A DNA stretch of 64,000 nt. Source: JADJSS01 sp046329815. GTDB lineage: Bacteria; Bacteroidota; Bacteroidia; Chitinophagales; JADIYW01. A program made the translations under genes and the position numbers. Shown here piece after piece: positions 43,736-53,600 of the stretch (position 1 is its first letter; each line of letters begins with the position of its first letter). The notes below the pieces were generated by a model. It saw only the letters and a program-made list of their open reading frames with translations. It was not told the origin of the DNA and made no database searches. The DNA lies in assembly GCA_046329815.1 (NCBI GenBank), contig JAXLTY010000002.1, forward strand, positions 930,001 through 994,000. Reading direction: 5' to 3'.

Positions 43736-45337
43736 TTATTTTATTTTTTTAGGAATTCGGAAATTGAACTGAGTTGTAATACCTAACTGATAACTAACAG
43801 GTACGCCTTTTTTGAATGACGTGCCAAATCCGGTGCGAGCACCAATGGTTAAGTACATGTAACGCATCATGTATAAATCAAAATCAAGGCCGACTGCCAG
43901 ACCTGTTTCTACTTTACTGTAACCTTGTTTACATTCTGTCGGTTTACCATTCAGTAATGTTTCTTTCTTTAATAAAAAACCCATTTGCGGACCAAACAAG
44001 AAACTCATCACAATCGGTTTTGAATTATAATTATTGATAAAACTTTGTTTGTATTTTACCATTAACGGAAACTTCAAATAATTCAGATTTACTTCTCTTG
44101 TCGAATTCATATTTACCGAAGTTTCGGTATATTTTTGTCCTTGCTCTGCGTATTGCGCTTCCAACTCAATGCCCCAATGATCGGTGTAATCGTAGCCAAT
44201 ATTCAATCCATAAGATTTGCCAAAATCAATTTTCGGTTTAATGCTCGAAACATTTTCGCCACAACTGAAACTTCTGTTAGACAGCCAAATATTATTTATG
44301 GAAATAAACGCGCCGATATGAAAACCCTGATTAATATTATAACCTGCAAACTGCTTTAAGTTTCGCATCATTTTTTCTTTGTTTGGATTCAGTTCTTCAA
44401 CGCCAGCCGCAGCTTCAAAATCCATAGCGCTAAGTTTTGTCGGATCAATTAAAGACTGTAAGACTTCACGACTTTGTAAAGGTGTTGTATTGATTTTTAA
44501 TGGTGTTACAGAAACGAGTAATTCTTCTGATTTATTTGGACGAACAGGTTCCGCAATCGGAGAAATATCCACGCTGTTGATTTCAGTCGATTGATTATTT
44601 GCTATTGTATTTGTATTTGAATTAACAGCATTTAAATCTAATGAATTGTCATTAACAGCAGTTGCATTGATTGATGCACTATTATCAATTCCATCTTTTT
44701 TATTTGAATTATTTCCAGGTTTATTTTTTGATCTTACTGCTTTTAATTTTGAATCACTTTCTGTTTCAGTGCCTGTATTTGTATTATTTTGTGAAAGAGC
44801 AGTCGCAGTACTTACATTCATTATATTTTTTGTAGTTGCTGCAAAACGACTGATGCGTTCATTTCTTTTTTCAACTGCTGACGCAGAAGCATTATTTTTT
44901 ACAGCAGAAGCTGATGCTGTTTTTTCTTTTCTCTTATAAAAAGAATTTACGCTTGGTGTATTTTTTTCTTTATCAGCATCATTTGCAGTCATTCCATTTT
45001 CATCAGTAGTGCTTTCCTGTTTATTTTTATTATTTCCGTTTTCATCAGTTTGCGCAACAACATTTTCACCTGAATTTGAATTTGCATCTGCTATTACGGA
45101 TGTTAAATTCTCTTGTTTATGTTCATTTTTAAAATGCTTATACGTTAAAACACTGGTCGCAGATGTAAAACACAAGAGTAATAACAGCAGCAAATATTTG
45201 TATTTGCTGTACCAAGGTAAAACCGGCGGCAGTTTGCGTTCAATTTTATTCCAGATAAATGCAGGCGGTTCCACGCTCGCATTTTCGAGTTTACCTTTTA
45301 TGAATTGGTCAAAATTGTTATTTTGCGACTGCTTCAA
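43736..45337 (-). CDS. Membrane-anchored protein with C-terminal outer-membrane beta-barrel domain, partner of ECF sigma
   Basis: A 533-residue protein. The N-terminus (FDQFIKGKLENASVEPPAFIWNKIERKLP) is a short cytoplasmic segment like that of Bacteroidota anti-sigma-type proteins, followed by one membrane helix (YLLLLLLLCFTSATSVLTY, ~48-66). Residues ~75-270 are a low-complexity Asn/Ser/Thr/Lys linker. The C-terminal ~200 residues look like an outer-membrane beta-barrel of the PorT/OMP_b-brl type (GYNINQGFHIGAFISINNIW, YGLNIGYDYTDHWGIELEAQY, final aromatic strand QLGITTQFNFRIP). It overlaps the sigma-factor gene by 20 bp, so the two are coupled. It probably controls or responds with the sigma factor across the envelope. 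Confidence 0.7.
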   Translation of the reverse strand: MKQSQNNNFDQFIKGKLENASVEPPAFIWNKIERKLPPVLPWYSKYKYLLLLLLLCFTSATSVLTYKHFKNEHKQENLTSVIADANSNSGENVVAQTDENGNNKNKQESTTDENGMTANDADKEKNTPSVNSFYKRKEKTASASAVKNNASASAVEKRNERISRFAATTKNIMNVSTATALSQNNTNTGTETESDSKLKAVRSKNKPGNNSNKKDGIDNSASINATAVNDNSLDLNAVNSNTNTIANNQSTEINSVDISPIAEPVRPNKSEELLVSVTPLKINTTPLQSREVLQSLIDPTKLSAMDFEAAAGVEELNPNKEKMMRNLKQFAGYNINQGFHIGAFISINNIWLSNRSFSCGENVSSIKPKIDFGKSYGLNIGYDYTDHWGIELEAQYAEQGQKYTETSVNMNSTREVNLNYLKFPLMVKYKQSFINNYNSKPIVMSFLFGPQMGFLLKKETLLNGKPTECKQGYSKVETGLAVGLDFDLYMMRYMYLTIGARTGFGTSFKKGVPVSYQLGITTQFNFRIPKKIK

Positions 45338-45917
45338 TTTTTTTTGCTTCTGTCTCTGTTTGTTTTACTATTTCAGATTTTTTTACCATATCTATCAATA
45401 TATATCGTGCGCGTGCCAACTGCGATTTTGAAGTACCTTCGCTGATTTCGAGCATCTCACTTATTTCTTTGTGCGAATAACCTTCCACTACATACATATT
45501 AAAAATAGTGCGATATCCATGCGATAACTTATTGATCATGTTCGTCAAATCTTCCAGTTGTAAAACATCGCCAGTATCTTCCCAAGGAATTTCCATATTC
45601 ACATCTTCTACATTAACGATGGAATACATTTTTGTAGATTTCCGGTAATGTTCTACCGCTGTATTCACAATAATTCTGCGGACCCAACCTTCGAAAGAAC
45701 CTTCATTTCTGAATTTGCCAATATTATTAAAGACCTTGACAAAACCTTCCTGTAACAAATCTTCTGCAGCTTCACGATTTTTAGCGTAGCGCAAACACAC
45801 AGCGAACATTTTGCCTGCAAGCAAATTATACAGCTGATATTGTGCATCGCGACGATTGTCTATACAACCTTCGATCAACTGACTATATAGTTCTATTTTA
45901 TCGTCGTTTGGTTGCAT
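45318..45917 (-). CDS. ECF RNA polymerase sigma factor
   Basis: A 199-residue sigma-70 family factor of the extracytoplasmic-function type. Region 2 is AVCLRYAKNREAAEDLLQEGFVKVF, then FEGWVRRIIVNTAVEHYRK. Region 4 is YRTIFNMYVVEGYSHKEISEMLEISEGTSKSQLARAR, with the helix-turn-helix. It directs RNA polymerase to a specific set of promoters, probably in answer to envelope signals sensed by the protein encoded directly downstream with a 20-bp overlap. Target genes are not identifiable here. Confidence 0.93.
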   Translation of the reverse strand: MQPNDDKIELYSQLIEGCIDNRRDAQYQLYNLLAGKMFAVCLRYAKNREAAEDLLQEGFVKVFNNIGKFRNEGSFEGWVRRIIVNTAVEHYRKSTKMYSIVNVEDVNMEIPWEDTGDVLQLEDLTNMINKLSHGYRTIFNMYVVEGYSHKEISEMLEISEGTSKSQLARARYILIDMVKKSEIVKQTETEAKKIEAVAK

Positions 45918-45970
45918 TAGTGATTAATAAAAGTGCATATTTTTAAATGCAAAGTGTAAGTCGTTTAAAA

Positions 45971-46546
45971 TTAATGATTTAATTTAAGAAAGGCAATTAA
46001 TTGTTTTACGGCAATTGCTCTGTGAGAAATGCGCGATTTTTCGTCCAGCATTAATTCAGCCATTGTTCTTCCATCATCTAAAACAAATATTGGATCATAG
46101 CCAAAACCATATAAACCACGTTTTTCAGTGCCTATTTTACCATCGATCGTTCCGGTAAACTGATGTTGTATTCCATTTATTATCAGCGTGATAACTGTTT
46201 TAAAATTTGCTTTACGGTTTTCCTTTCCTTTCATTTTTTGTAAAACTAGATCCATGTTTGCATTTGCATCACGAGTGCCTGAATAATGCGCACTGTCAAC
46301 ACCAGGTTCGCCGTTCAATATATCAATTTCCAAGCCAGAATCTTCAGAGAAGCAGTCAATTTTATATTTAGTGTAAATGTAATTTGCTTTTTCGGCCGAA
46401 TTTTCTTCAATAGTATGATGCGTTTCCGGCAGTTCTTCGTTGCATCCTATATCAATTAATTTTTTAATATGATATTGCCCATTTAGCAATATCTCTATTT
46501 CTTTGATTTTGTTGTAGTTATTAGTAGCAAATATGATTTCCTGCAT
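45971..46546 (-). CDS. rdgB: XTP/dITP pyrophosphatase (RdgB/HAM1)
   Basis: A 191-residue house-cleaning NTPase that removes XTP and dITP before they enter DNA or RNA. Motifs are the start IIFATNNYNKIKEI, CFSEDSGLEIDILNGEPGVDSAHYSG, GFGYDPIFVLDDGRT and SHRAIAVKQL. Length is typical. Its start overlaps the stop of the preceding small gene by one base, so both are in one transcript. Confidence 0.95.
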   Translation of the reverse strand: MQEIIFATNNYNKIKEIEILLNGQYHIKKLIDIGCNEELPETHHTIEENSAEKANYIYTKYKIDCFSEDSGLEIDILNGEPGVDSAHYSGTRDANANMDLVLQKMKGKENRKANFKTVITLIINGIQHQFTGTIDGKIGTEKRGLYGFGYDPIFVLDDGRTMAELMLDEKSRISHRAIAVKQLIAFLKLNH

Positions 46547-46977
46547 TAGTCTATGTTAAATACTTTTTTCAATTCGTTCCAAAATTTCGTCTTTAAAGCT
46601 GCGTTTTTGTCTAAATTTTCCGCTAAATCTGCTTTTAGGAATTCAACAGAATGTACTGTCTGAATATGGTATTTTTGTAAAGTGAAGTTCAATCCAATCT
46701 GTGATTCAATATCGCCAAAGAAGATACAACGCTCAATCTTTGTCATTTTTTGCAATTGATTTAATCTGATTTTTTGCTCATTAATATCAATCAACAACAC
46801 GTTTTGCAACTCTAATTTCAAGCCATTTTGAACTAATTTTTCGATCAATGTTCTCTGGATTTGTGCTTCATTTTCATTTTTTGATCTTGCGTAAAAAAAA
46901 ACGCTGCCTGAAAATTCATTTACGATTTCTACTGAATTTTCGCTATTTAGCACATAAAATTGCTCCATACTATCCAA
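46546..46977 (-). CDS. Uncharacterised small protein upstream of rdgB
   Basis: A 143-residue soluble alpha/beta protein; a start at the second Met (MEQFYVLN, three codons in) is equally likely. The pattern IEKLVQNGLKLELQNVLLIDIN, then CIFFGDIESQIGLN, then LKTKFWNELKKVF resembles a small Bacteroidota family whose layout recalls a DNA polymerase III psi-like (HolD) subunit. This is an impression, not a firm match. It is coupled to rdgB and divergent from ilvE. Confidence 0.6.
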   Translation of the reverse strand: MDSMEQFYVLNSENSVEIVNEFSGSVFFYARSKNENEAQIQRTLIEKLVQNGLKLELQNVLLIDINEQKIRLNQLQKMTKIERCIFFGDIESQIGLNFTLQKYHIQTVHSVEFLKADLAENLDKNAALKTKFWNELKKVFNID

Positions 46978-47025
46978 ATTAATCTAAAATTAACTAATCG
47001 CTGTAAATTTAAAAACCTTTTTTCG

Positions 47026-47033
47026 TTACTTTG
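47026..47033 (+). promoter_or_regulatory. Possible -7 box of ilvE
   Basis: TTACTTTG differs from TAnnTTTG at one position and lies 18 bases before the ilvE ATG. Confidence 0.35.
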
Positions 47034-47050
47034 CATATAAATAGATTTTT

Positions 47051-48139
47051 ATGTCAGCAGCAGTTGTTTTAGAACCGGAAAATTTGGTAATAGAAGTTGA
47101 AACAGTAACTGAAAGTAAGTTGCCTACTATCGATTTCAATAATTTGCCTTTTGGAAAAACATTTTCAGATCACATGATGGTTTGTGAATATTATGACGGT
47201 AAATGGCAGTCTGCAAAAATTCAGCCATATCAAAACATTTCGCTGAGTCCAGCATGCAATGTTTTTCACTATGGACAAGCTGTATTTGAAGGCATGAAAG
47301 CATATTATAAAGAAGATGAAAGCGGTATCGTTTTATTTCGTCCGGAAGAAAATTTAAATCGCTTAAACAGATCTGCAGTGCGTATGTCTATGCCTGAAGT
47401 TCCAGAATATTTATTTATGGAAGGCATCAAAAAATTAGTAGAATTAGATAAAGATTTTATACCAAAACAAGCAGGTAGTTCATTATACATCAGACCGTTC
47501 ATTATCGGCACGGAACCGTTTATTGGTGTTCGTACTTCTGACAGATATTTATTTTGCATCATCATCGGACCAACCGGACCCTATTATGGCAAGCCAATTT
47601 CTGTTTTAGTTTATGATACATTTGTTCGCTCAACAAAAGGTGGTTATGGAAACGCGAAAGCTGCCGGCAATTACGCAGGCACTTTGTATCCGCGAGAACT
47701 GGCTACAAAAATGGGTTACAACGATGTGCTATGGTTAGATGGCGAACAAAAAAAATACGCTAACGAAGTTGGAACAATGAACATCTTTTTCGTGATTGAT
47801 GGAAAATTAATTACACCGGAAACTGACGGCACTATCTTAGAAGGCATCACAAGGAACAGCGTTATTACGATTGCAAAAGATTTTGGTTATACGGTAGAAG
47901 AACGACCAATTTCCATAGATGAAATTATTGAAGCACATGAAAGTGGTAAACTGACTGAAATGTTTGGCACCGGTACTGCTGCTGTTATCAATGTGGTGAA
48001 TCGCTTCGGTTATAAAGGAAAAGATTATTTGTTGGATGAAAAGAAATATGTAATCGCACAACAAATAAAAGAAGAATTGGAAGGCATTCAAAAATGTACT
48101 AAAGCAGACCGCTTCGGTTGGGTTGTTGATGTTTTATAA
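47051..48139 (+). CDS. ilvE: Branched-chain amino-acid aminotransferase
   Basis: A 362-residue fold-type IV PLP enzyme that transfers the amino group between glutamate and the keto acids of Leu, Ile and Val. The likely PLP lysine is Lys203 in GGYGNAKAAGNYAG. Other hallmarks are HYGQAVFEGMKAY, FRPEENLNRLNRSA, EVGTMNIFFVIDG (PLP phosphate region) and the C-terminal FGTGTAAVINVV. The length and sequence type match the eukaryote-like group II enzymes common in Bacteroidota. It is followed after 14 bp by the FkbM methyltransferase gene. Confidence 0.95.
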   Translation: MSAAVVLEPENLVIEVETVTESKLPTIDFNNLPFGKTFSDHMMVCEYYDGKWQSAKIQPYQNISLSPACNVFHYGQAVFEGMKAYYKEDESGIVLFRPEENLNRLNRSAVRMSMPEVPEYLFMEGIKKLVELDKDFIPKQAGSSLYIRPFIIGTEPFIGVRTSDRYLFCIIIGPTGPYYGKPISVLVYDTFVRSTKGGYGNAKAAGNYAGTLYPRELATKMGYNDVLWLDGEQKKYANEVGTMNIFFVIDGKLITPETDGTILEGITRNSVITIAKDFGYTVEERPISIDEIIEAHESGKLTEMFGTGTAAVINVVNRFGYKGKDYLLDEKKYVIAQQIKEELEGIQKCTKADRFGWVVDVL

Positions 48140-48153
48140 TTAGTACAAGAATT

Positions 48154-49089
48154 ATGAAGCTAATCAACAGGATAAAACTTCTTTTACCTAAAAGATACAA
48201 ACGACTTTTACAAAAAATTTACTTATTGCCGAAACATGGCGGTTTTGCTTACATTCCAGGCGATAGTTATTCATCATTGGTAAAAAAAATCAATCGCTAT
48301 TACACTAAATATCCTGAAAAGAAAACTGCATTCGAAGCCGAAATCAATCACCTGAACACATTAAATACTGATGATGGCTATGCTTATGTTTTTCCATATT
48401 CTTTCGTTGCAAATTATAATCAACATAGCATTGATGTACAAAAAGATGAAGCGGTTAATTTATTTTATGTTTTACATAAAGGCAAAAAATTATACTACAA
48501 CGTTTCTTACGATACCATTGAAAAAGTACAATATGCTTATAATTGTACATCAATCGAGCAAGATGCAAAATCACCGCATTGCTATGTAAATACAGATTTT
48601 AATGTTCCGAAAAATGCTGTTGTATTAGATATTGGAGCTGCAGAAGGTAATTTCGCTTTGGAAATTATTGAAGATATTAAACATCTCTATTTATTTGAGC
48701 CGGATCCGAAATGGATTCCTGCGCTGGAAGCAACCTATCAGCCATGGAAAGAAAAAGTAACCATCATTAATAAATTCGTTTCTAATTATAACGATGACAA
48801 TTGCGTTTCACTGGATGTTGTATTAAAAGGCGTTCAGGTTGATTTTATAAAAATGGATGTTGAAGGTTACGAACGATCAATATTAGATGGCGCGCAGGAA
48901 CTGTTAAAACAAAAAGGAATTAAACTGTCTATTTGTACTTACCATCATAACGAAGATTATGATTTACTGCAACAACTTTTAGAAAAATATCATTTTAAAT
49001 GTTTACCATCAGATGGTTATATGCTGCTAGTTTATGCACCATTGACACCACCATTTTTCAGAAAAGGTTTACTGCGCGCGCAACTATAA
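48154..49089 (+). CDS. FkbM family methyltransferase
   Basis: A 311-residue SAM-dependent methyltransferase. SAM-binding motif I is VVLDIGAAEGN, followed by HLYLFEPDPKWIPALEATY (motif II acid) and VDFIKMDVEGYERSILDGA, the FkbM signature. The N-terminal ~150 residues are family-variable. FkbM enzymes usually O-methylate sugars or small molecules, and many sit in polysaccharide loci. Here it follows ilvE with a 14-bp gap, so co-transcription is likely although the functional link is unclear. Confidence 0.88.
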   Translation: MKLINRIKLLLPKRYKRLLQKIYLLPKHGGFAYIPGDSYSSLVKKINRYYTKYPEKKTAFEAEINHLNTLNTDDGYAYVFPYSFVANYNQHSIDVQKDEAVNLFYVLHKGKKLYYNVSYDTIEKVQYAYNCTSIEQDAKSPHCYVNTDFNVPKNAVVLDIGAAEGNFALEIIEDIKHLYLFEPDPKWIPALEATYQPWKEKVTIINKFVSNYNDDNCVSLDVVLKGVQVDFIKMDVEGYERSILDGAQELLKQKGIKLSICTYHHNEDYDLLQQLLEKYHFKCLPSDGYMLLVYAPLTPPFFRKGLLRAQL

Positions 49090-49147
49090 ACATTATAATT
49101 TCTGCATCTTAAAAATAATTGTCTAACTTGTGGTATAATTCTTTTGA

Positions 49148-50653
49148 ATGAAAACCATTAAAACTAAAATAAAAGAAAGTAAGTTTCTTACTTATGTTCT
49201 GTTCTGCTTTCTTTTCTCTCATTTAGTATTGAATACAAACGCGCAGGAATTGCCTTGTGCTAATGAAATTTTCAATACAAATCAGTTAAAAGACACTGCA
49301 TTTTTAAGCTACTTAAAACAACTTAATTTATCTTCAAATACAAATTCCAGATTGAGTGGAAATACGCTGGTAATACCAATTGTTGTGCATGTTTTACACT
49401 TAGGCGAACCTGTTGGAACCGGTTCCAATATTTCTGATGATCAAATTTATGAAGCCGTACGCGGTGCTAATGAACGCTGGAAAAACATTGCCGGCGATGG
49501 CGTTGATATGGAAGTGCAGTTTTGTTTGGCGCAGTTTGATCCGAATGGAAATCCAAGTAATGGAATTGACAGAAGAGATGCCAGCGGAATTCCAAGATAT
49601 ACTGACATAGGCATTGGTTATATTGAAGGTGCTTTGGCTGGTGAAATTGGTTCTGATGAATTACAAACTAAAAATTTGAGTAACTGGCGCCACGATTACG
49701 TGTATAATATTTGGGTAGTTCATAAAATTGCCGGCGGTTGGGGCGGTTATGCGGTCTTTCCATTATTTACACAATATCCTACAGATGGTGTTGTTATTAC
49801 AGCTGGTTCTATGCGATATACATCATCAACGTTAGCACATGAGATTGGTCATGGAATGGGTTTGTTTCATACTTTTCAAGGAAGTTCAGAAACGGTTTGT
49901 CCGTCAAATGGCAACTGCTCTACTCAAGGTGATCAGGTTTGCGACACACCGCCACACAAAAAACAAGATTGTACATCAAGTAATTGCAACAACAGTCCTG
50001 ACAGTTTTTTATCTTTTAAAAATATTATGAGTTATTGTGGCGGACGCGGCATTTTTACTGAAGGACAAAAAACGCGTGTACGCAACATGATCTTATCTTC
50101 CACCAGAAATTTATTGCTGAGTTCTTATGCTTGTACCGGACCGCCTTGTGATACAACGCATGCTAATTTTTCGTTTGTAGTTGGAAATAATAATTCTGTT
50201 ACTTTTACAAATTCATCAACTAATGCATCGACATATTTCTGGAATTTTGGCGATGATACAACTTCAACAACTGCATCTTTAACTCATCAATATGCGCAAG
50301 CAGGAACTTATGTAGTGCGTTTAATTACGCAAAACTCGTGCAATAGTGATACTATTGAAAAAACCGTTTCAATTCCTTTTATAACAAGTGTAAGAAACAA
50401 CAGTTCCTCTTCTACTCTGTCTATTTTCCCAAATCCGAATAATGGAAATTTCAATTTAAAATATGATATAAACAATGAAACAGTTTATCTTGAAGCCATT
50501 AACGCTTTAGGACAAGTTGTTGAACAGCAAATTTTAACTTCCGGAAGTGAACATGCAATTGTATTTAAAAATAAATTACCAAAAGGTATTTATAAAATCC
50601 AGTTAAAGAAAAACAATGCTGTTATTGCTGCAGGTTCACTCAGTATTTATTGA
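49148..50653 (+). CDS. Secreted M43 (pappalysin-like) zinc metalloprotease with PKD domain, T9SS substrate
   Basis: A 501-residue exported protease. The signal peptide ends near NTNAQ (residue ~32). The zinc site is HEIGHGMGLFH (His231, Glu232, His235, His241), with a downstream Met-turn in NIMSYCGG, both diagnostic for metzincin family M43. Residues ~335-415 form a PKD domain (ASTYFWNFGDDTTSTT). The last ~80 residues (LSIFPNPNNGNFNL ... PKGIYKIQL) are a T9SS type A sorting domain. It probably digests external proteins. It is convergent with the giant surface-protein pair, the two stop codons being adjacent. Confidence 0.93.
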   Translation: MKTIKTKIKESKFLTYVLFCFLFSHLVLNTNAQELPCANEIFNTNQLKDTAFLSYLKQLNLSSNTNSRLSGNTLVIPIVVHVLHLGEPVGTGSNISDDQIYEAVRGANERWKNIAGDGVDMEVQFCLAQFDPNGNPSNGIDRRDASGIPRYTDIGIGYIEGALAGEIGSDELQTKNLSNWRHDYVYNIWVVHKIAGGWGGYAVFPLFTQYPTDGVVITAGSMRYTSSTLAHEIGHGMGLFHTFQGSSETVCPSNGNCSTQGDQVCDTPPHKKQDCTSSNCNNSPDSFLSFKNIMSYCGGRGIFTEGQKTRVRNMILSSTRNLLLSSYACTGPPCDTTHANFSFVVGNNNSVTFTNSSTNASTYFWNFGDDTTSTTASLTHQYAQAGTYVVRLITQNSCNSDTIEKTVSIPFITSVRNNSSSSTLSIFPNPNNGNFNLKYDINNETVYLEAINALGQVVEQQILTSGSEHAIVFKNKLPKGIYKIQLKKNNAVIAAGSLSIY

Positions 50654-53600
50654 TTATTTAAGTAAGGTTATAATTCCTTTGTAATCTTTAACTGTGTTAT
50701 CAGGAAGTATTGCCGTAATAACGAATACATAATTATCAACTTGCTGTTCTGCATTTTTTAAATCGCCATTCCAGCCAAAAGCTTTATCATTCGGTGCAAA
50801 GTTATATGCTTCAAATACTTTTTCATTCCATCGATTGAAAATGATAAATTTCTGAATAATAATTCCACTTATCTTAGACAGCGGTACTAAAATATCATTT
50901 ACACCATCATGATTTGGAGAAAACGCAGCCGGCATGTAAACAGTGTAATCGCATACTTTTTTAATATTTACCGTATCTGAATTTTTACAATTATTCGTAT
51001 CAATAACCTGTACAAAATATACACCTCCATTCTTTACCAAAATTGTATTTACAGAATCATTCGTATTCCATCGGATTGACTGAAAACTGTTATTACCAAT
51101 ACTCAGCTCAAGACTATCACAAAATTCCTGATCATTTCCTAAGTTGACCACAGGCAATGGATTTTGCTTAATAATAATTGTGTCAGAAATGCTACCACAT
51201 ACATTAGTTATTGTTGCAATATATTGACCGCCAGCATTTACTGTAATTTGCGCAGCCGTTACATTAGTATTCCATTTCGTAGTTGCGTCACCAGTGCTTA
51301 ATGTTTGTGAAAAATTACCGCAATAAGTGGTATCATTTCCTAAAGAAGTAATAGTTGGCTTTTGAACATCAACGACCATAACTGTATCGCTGCCTTTGCA
51401 GTTGTTTTTCGTTACATCAACAAAATATTTTCCAGGATTTGAAACAGTAATTGTTTGTGACACTGCTGAAGTATTCCATAGATAAGTTGAAAATCCGGTT
51501 CCGGCATTTAACACCACATTTGAACTCACACATTTCGTTATTGTATCACCAATATTTACCAATAAATTGCTTCCATTTTTAAATTCGATCGTGTCTTGTG
51601 CTGTTCCACAGGAATTACTTATGGTTGCCCAATATTTACCTAATTGCGTCACTGTAATTTGCGGTCCGGTTGTGCTTGGAACTCCAACATTGTTGTTCCA
51701 AACGGTTGTATTATTTCCTGTAGAAATTGTTTTAGAAAATGACCCACAAATAGATGTATCATTGCCTAAATTAAATGCAGTTGGACTTAAATTCTGATTT
51801 ATCTGGATCGTATCGGAAACAGAGCCACAACTGTTAGTGATTGTTGCCCAATATTTTCCGGCTTTAGTAACCGTGATTTGCGATGCAGTTGTACTTGGCA
51901 CGCTGACATTATTATTCCAAACTGCATTTGCAACTGGTGCATTTAAAGCAAATGAGAAATTGTTACAAAACGATGTATCGTTTCCTAATGAAAAAGGCGA
52001 TGGTTTATTAATTTGAGTAACCGTGATCGTGTCATTTCCTTTGCAGCCATTTTTAAAAACGTCCACCCAATATTTTCCAGGCGCTGTGATAGTAATAGCT
52101 TGTGTATGCTCGTTTGTATTCCAGTTATAAATATCATAACCGGAACCGGCATCTAATGTAGTGTTGCTGCTTTGGCAAACTGAAGTATTGCCTCCAAATG
52201 AAAATGGCAAACCAGGTGATTGTGCAATATTTATCGTATCAGAAACAGAACCGCAGCTTCCTGTAATTGTTGCCCAATATTTACCAGGTTGTGTTACTCT
52301 TATACTATCTGATGTAGTTGACGGAATTCCGACGTTGTTATTCCAAACTGTTGTATTATTTCCGGTAGATAATTTTCTGCTAAAAGAACCGCAGTATGAT
52401 GTATCATTGCCAAGATTGATTGGTTGTAATGTACCTGTTGGTGTTATATTAATTGTATCGGCAAAACTACCGCAGCTATTGGTTACTTTCGCTACATACT
52501 GACCAAACTGATTCGCTGTAATTCCGGGAGCTGTCACAATAAAATTTCCATCCAAACTCCATGCTGTTTGTGGATTTCCTGAAGATAGATTTTTTGAAAC
52601 TGTACCACAAAATGATGTATCATTTCCTAAAAAAAATGGCGCTGGTTTTGCAATTTGCGTAACTATAATTGTATCATTTCCTTTGCAGCCATTTTTAAAA
52701 ACGTCCACCCAATATTTTCCAGGTGCTGTGATAGTAATAGCTTGTGTATGCTCGTTTGTATTCCAGTTATAAATATCATAACCGGAACCAGCATCTAATG
52801 TAGTGTTGCTGCTTTGGCAAACAGAAGTATTTCCGCCGAATGAAAATGTTAAACCGGCAGACTGTGCAATGTTTATAGTATCAGAAACGCTTCCACAACT
52901 TCCTGTAATTGTTGCCCAATATTTACCAGGTTGTGTTACTCTCAAACTATCTGATGTAGTTGATGGAATTCCGACGTTGTTATTCCATACTGTTGATGCA
53001 TTTCCTGTTGTCAATTTTCTGCTGAATGAACCACAATATGTTGTATCATTTCCAAGATTGATTGGCGTAACATTATTTGCATTTACAATAACTTTTGCAG
53101 TGGTTGTTTTTGTACAACCATCATCATTAGCAGTAATTGTGTAAACTATGCTGTCTCTTGTAGCACCACTATACGTTAATGTTTGATTGATTGCAGTGCC
53201 ACTGCCTGCACTTGCACCACTGATCGTTGCACTTGCAGCAACAGTCCATGAAAAAGTTGCGCTAGCATCTGTGCTGGTATTATTAATAACGATGTTTTGT
53301 CCGCTGCAAATAGTTTGTCGTTGTGGTGTTGCTGTAACATCCAGGCAAACCAATTTAAATTTTATAGTATTAGAAACCGGCTGCGTTCCCGGCGGATTGG
53401 TTATTGCTTTTATGTAATGATAACCGGTATTACAAAACGCAGGCGAAAGCACAAACTTAAAAGTAGTATCTGTGTTTCTCACTACTTCCTGATAATTTAA
53501 GCCATCAGCAGTGTAATCTATTCCACTGCATGAACTACTGCTTTTTATACCGCCATTTGCAACATTAAGTGTATCAATTCCGGGCAGATTGACAACATAA

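Noticed and set aside
51567..53500. Antisense ORFs inside the giant surface-protein genes
   Set aside because: They are mirror frames of repetitive Thr/Asn/Ser-rich coding sequence, recur with the repeat unit, and are not protein-like.
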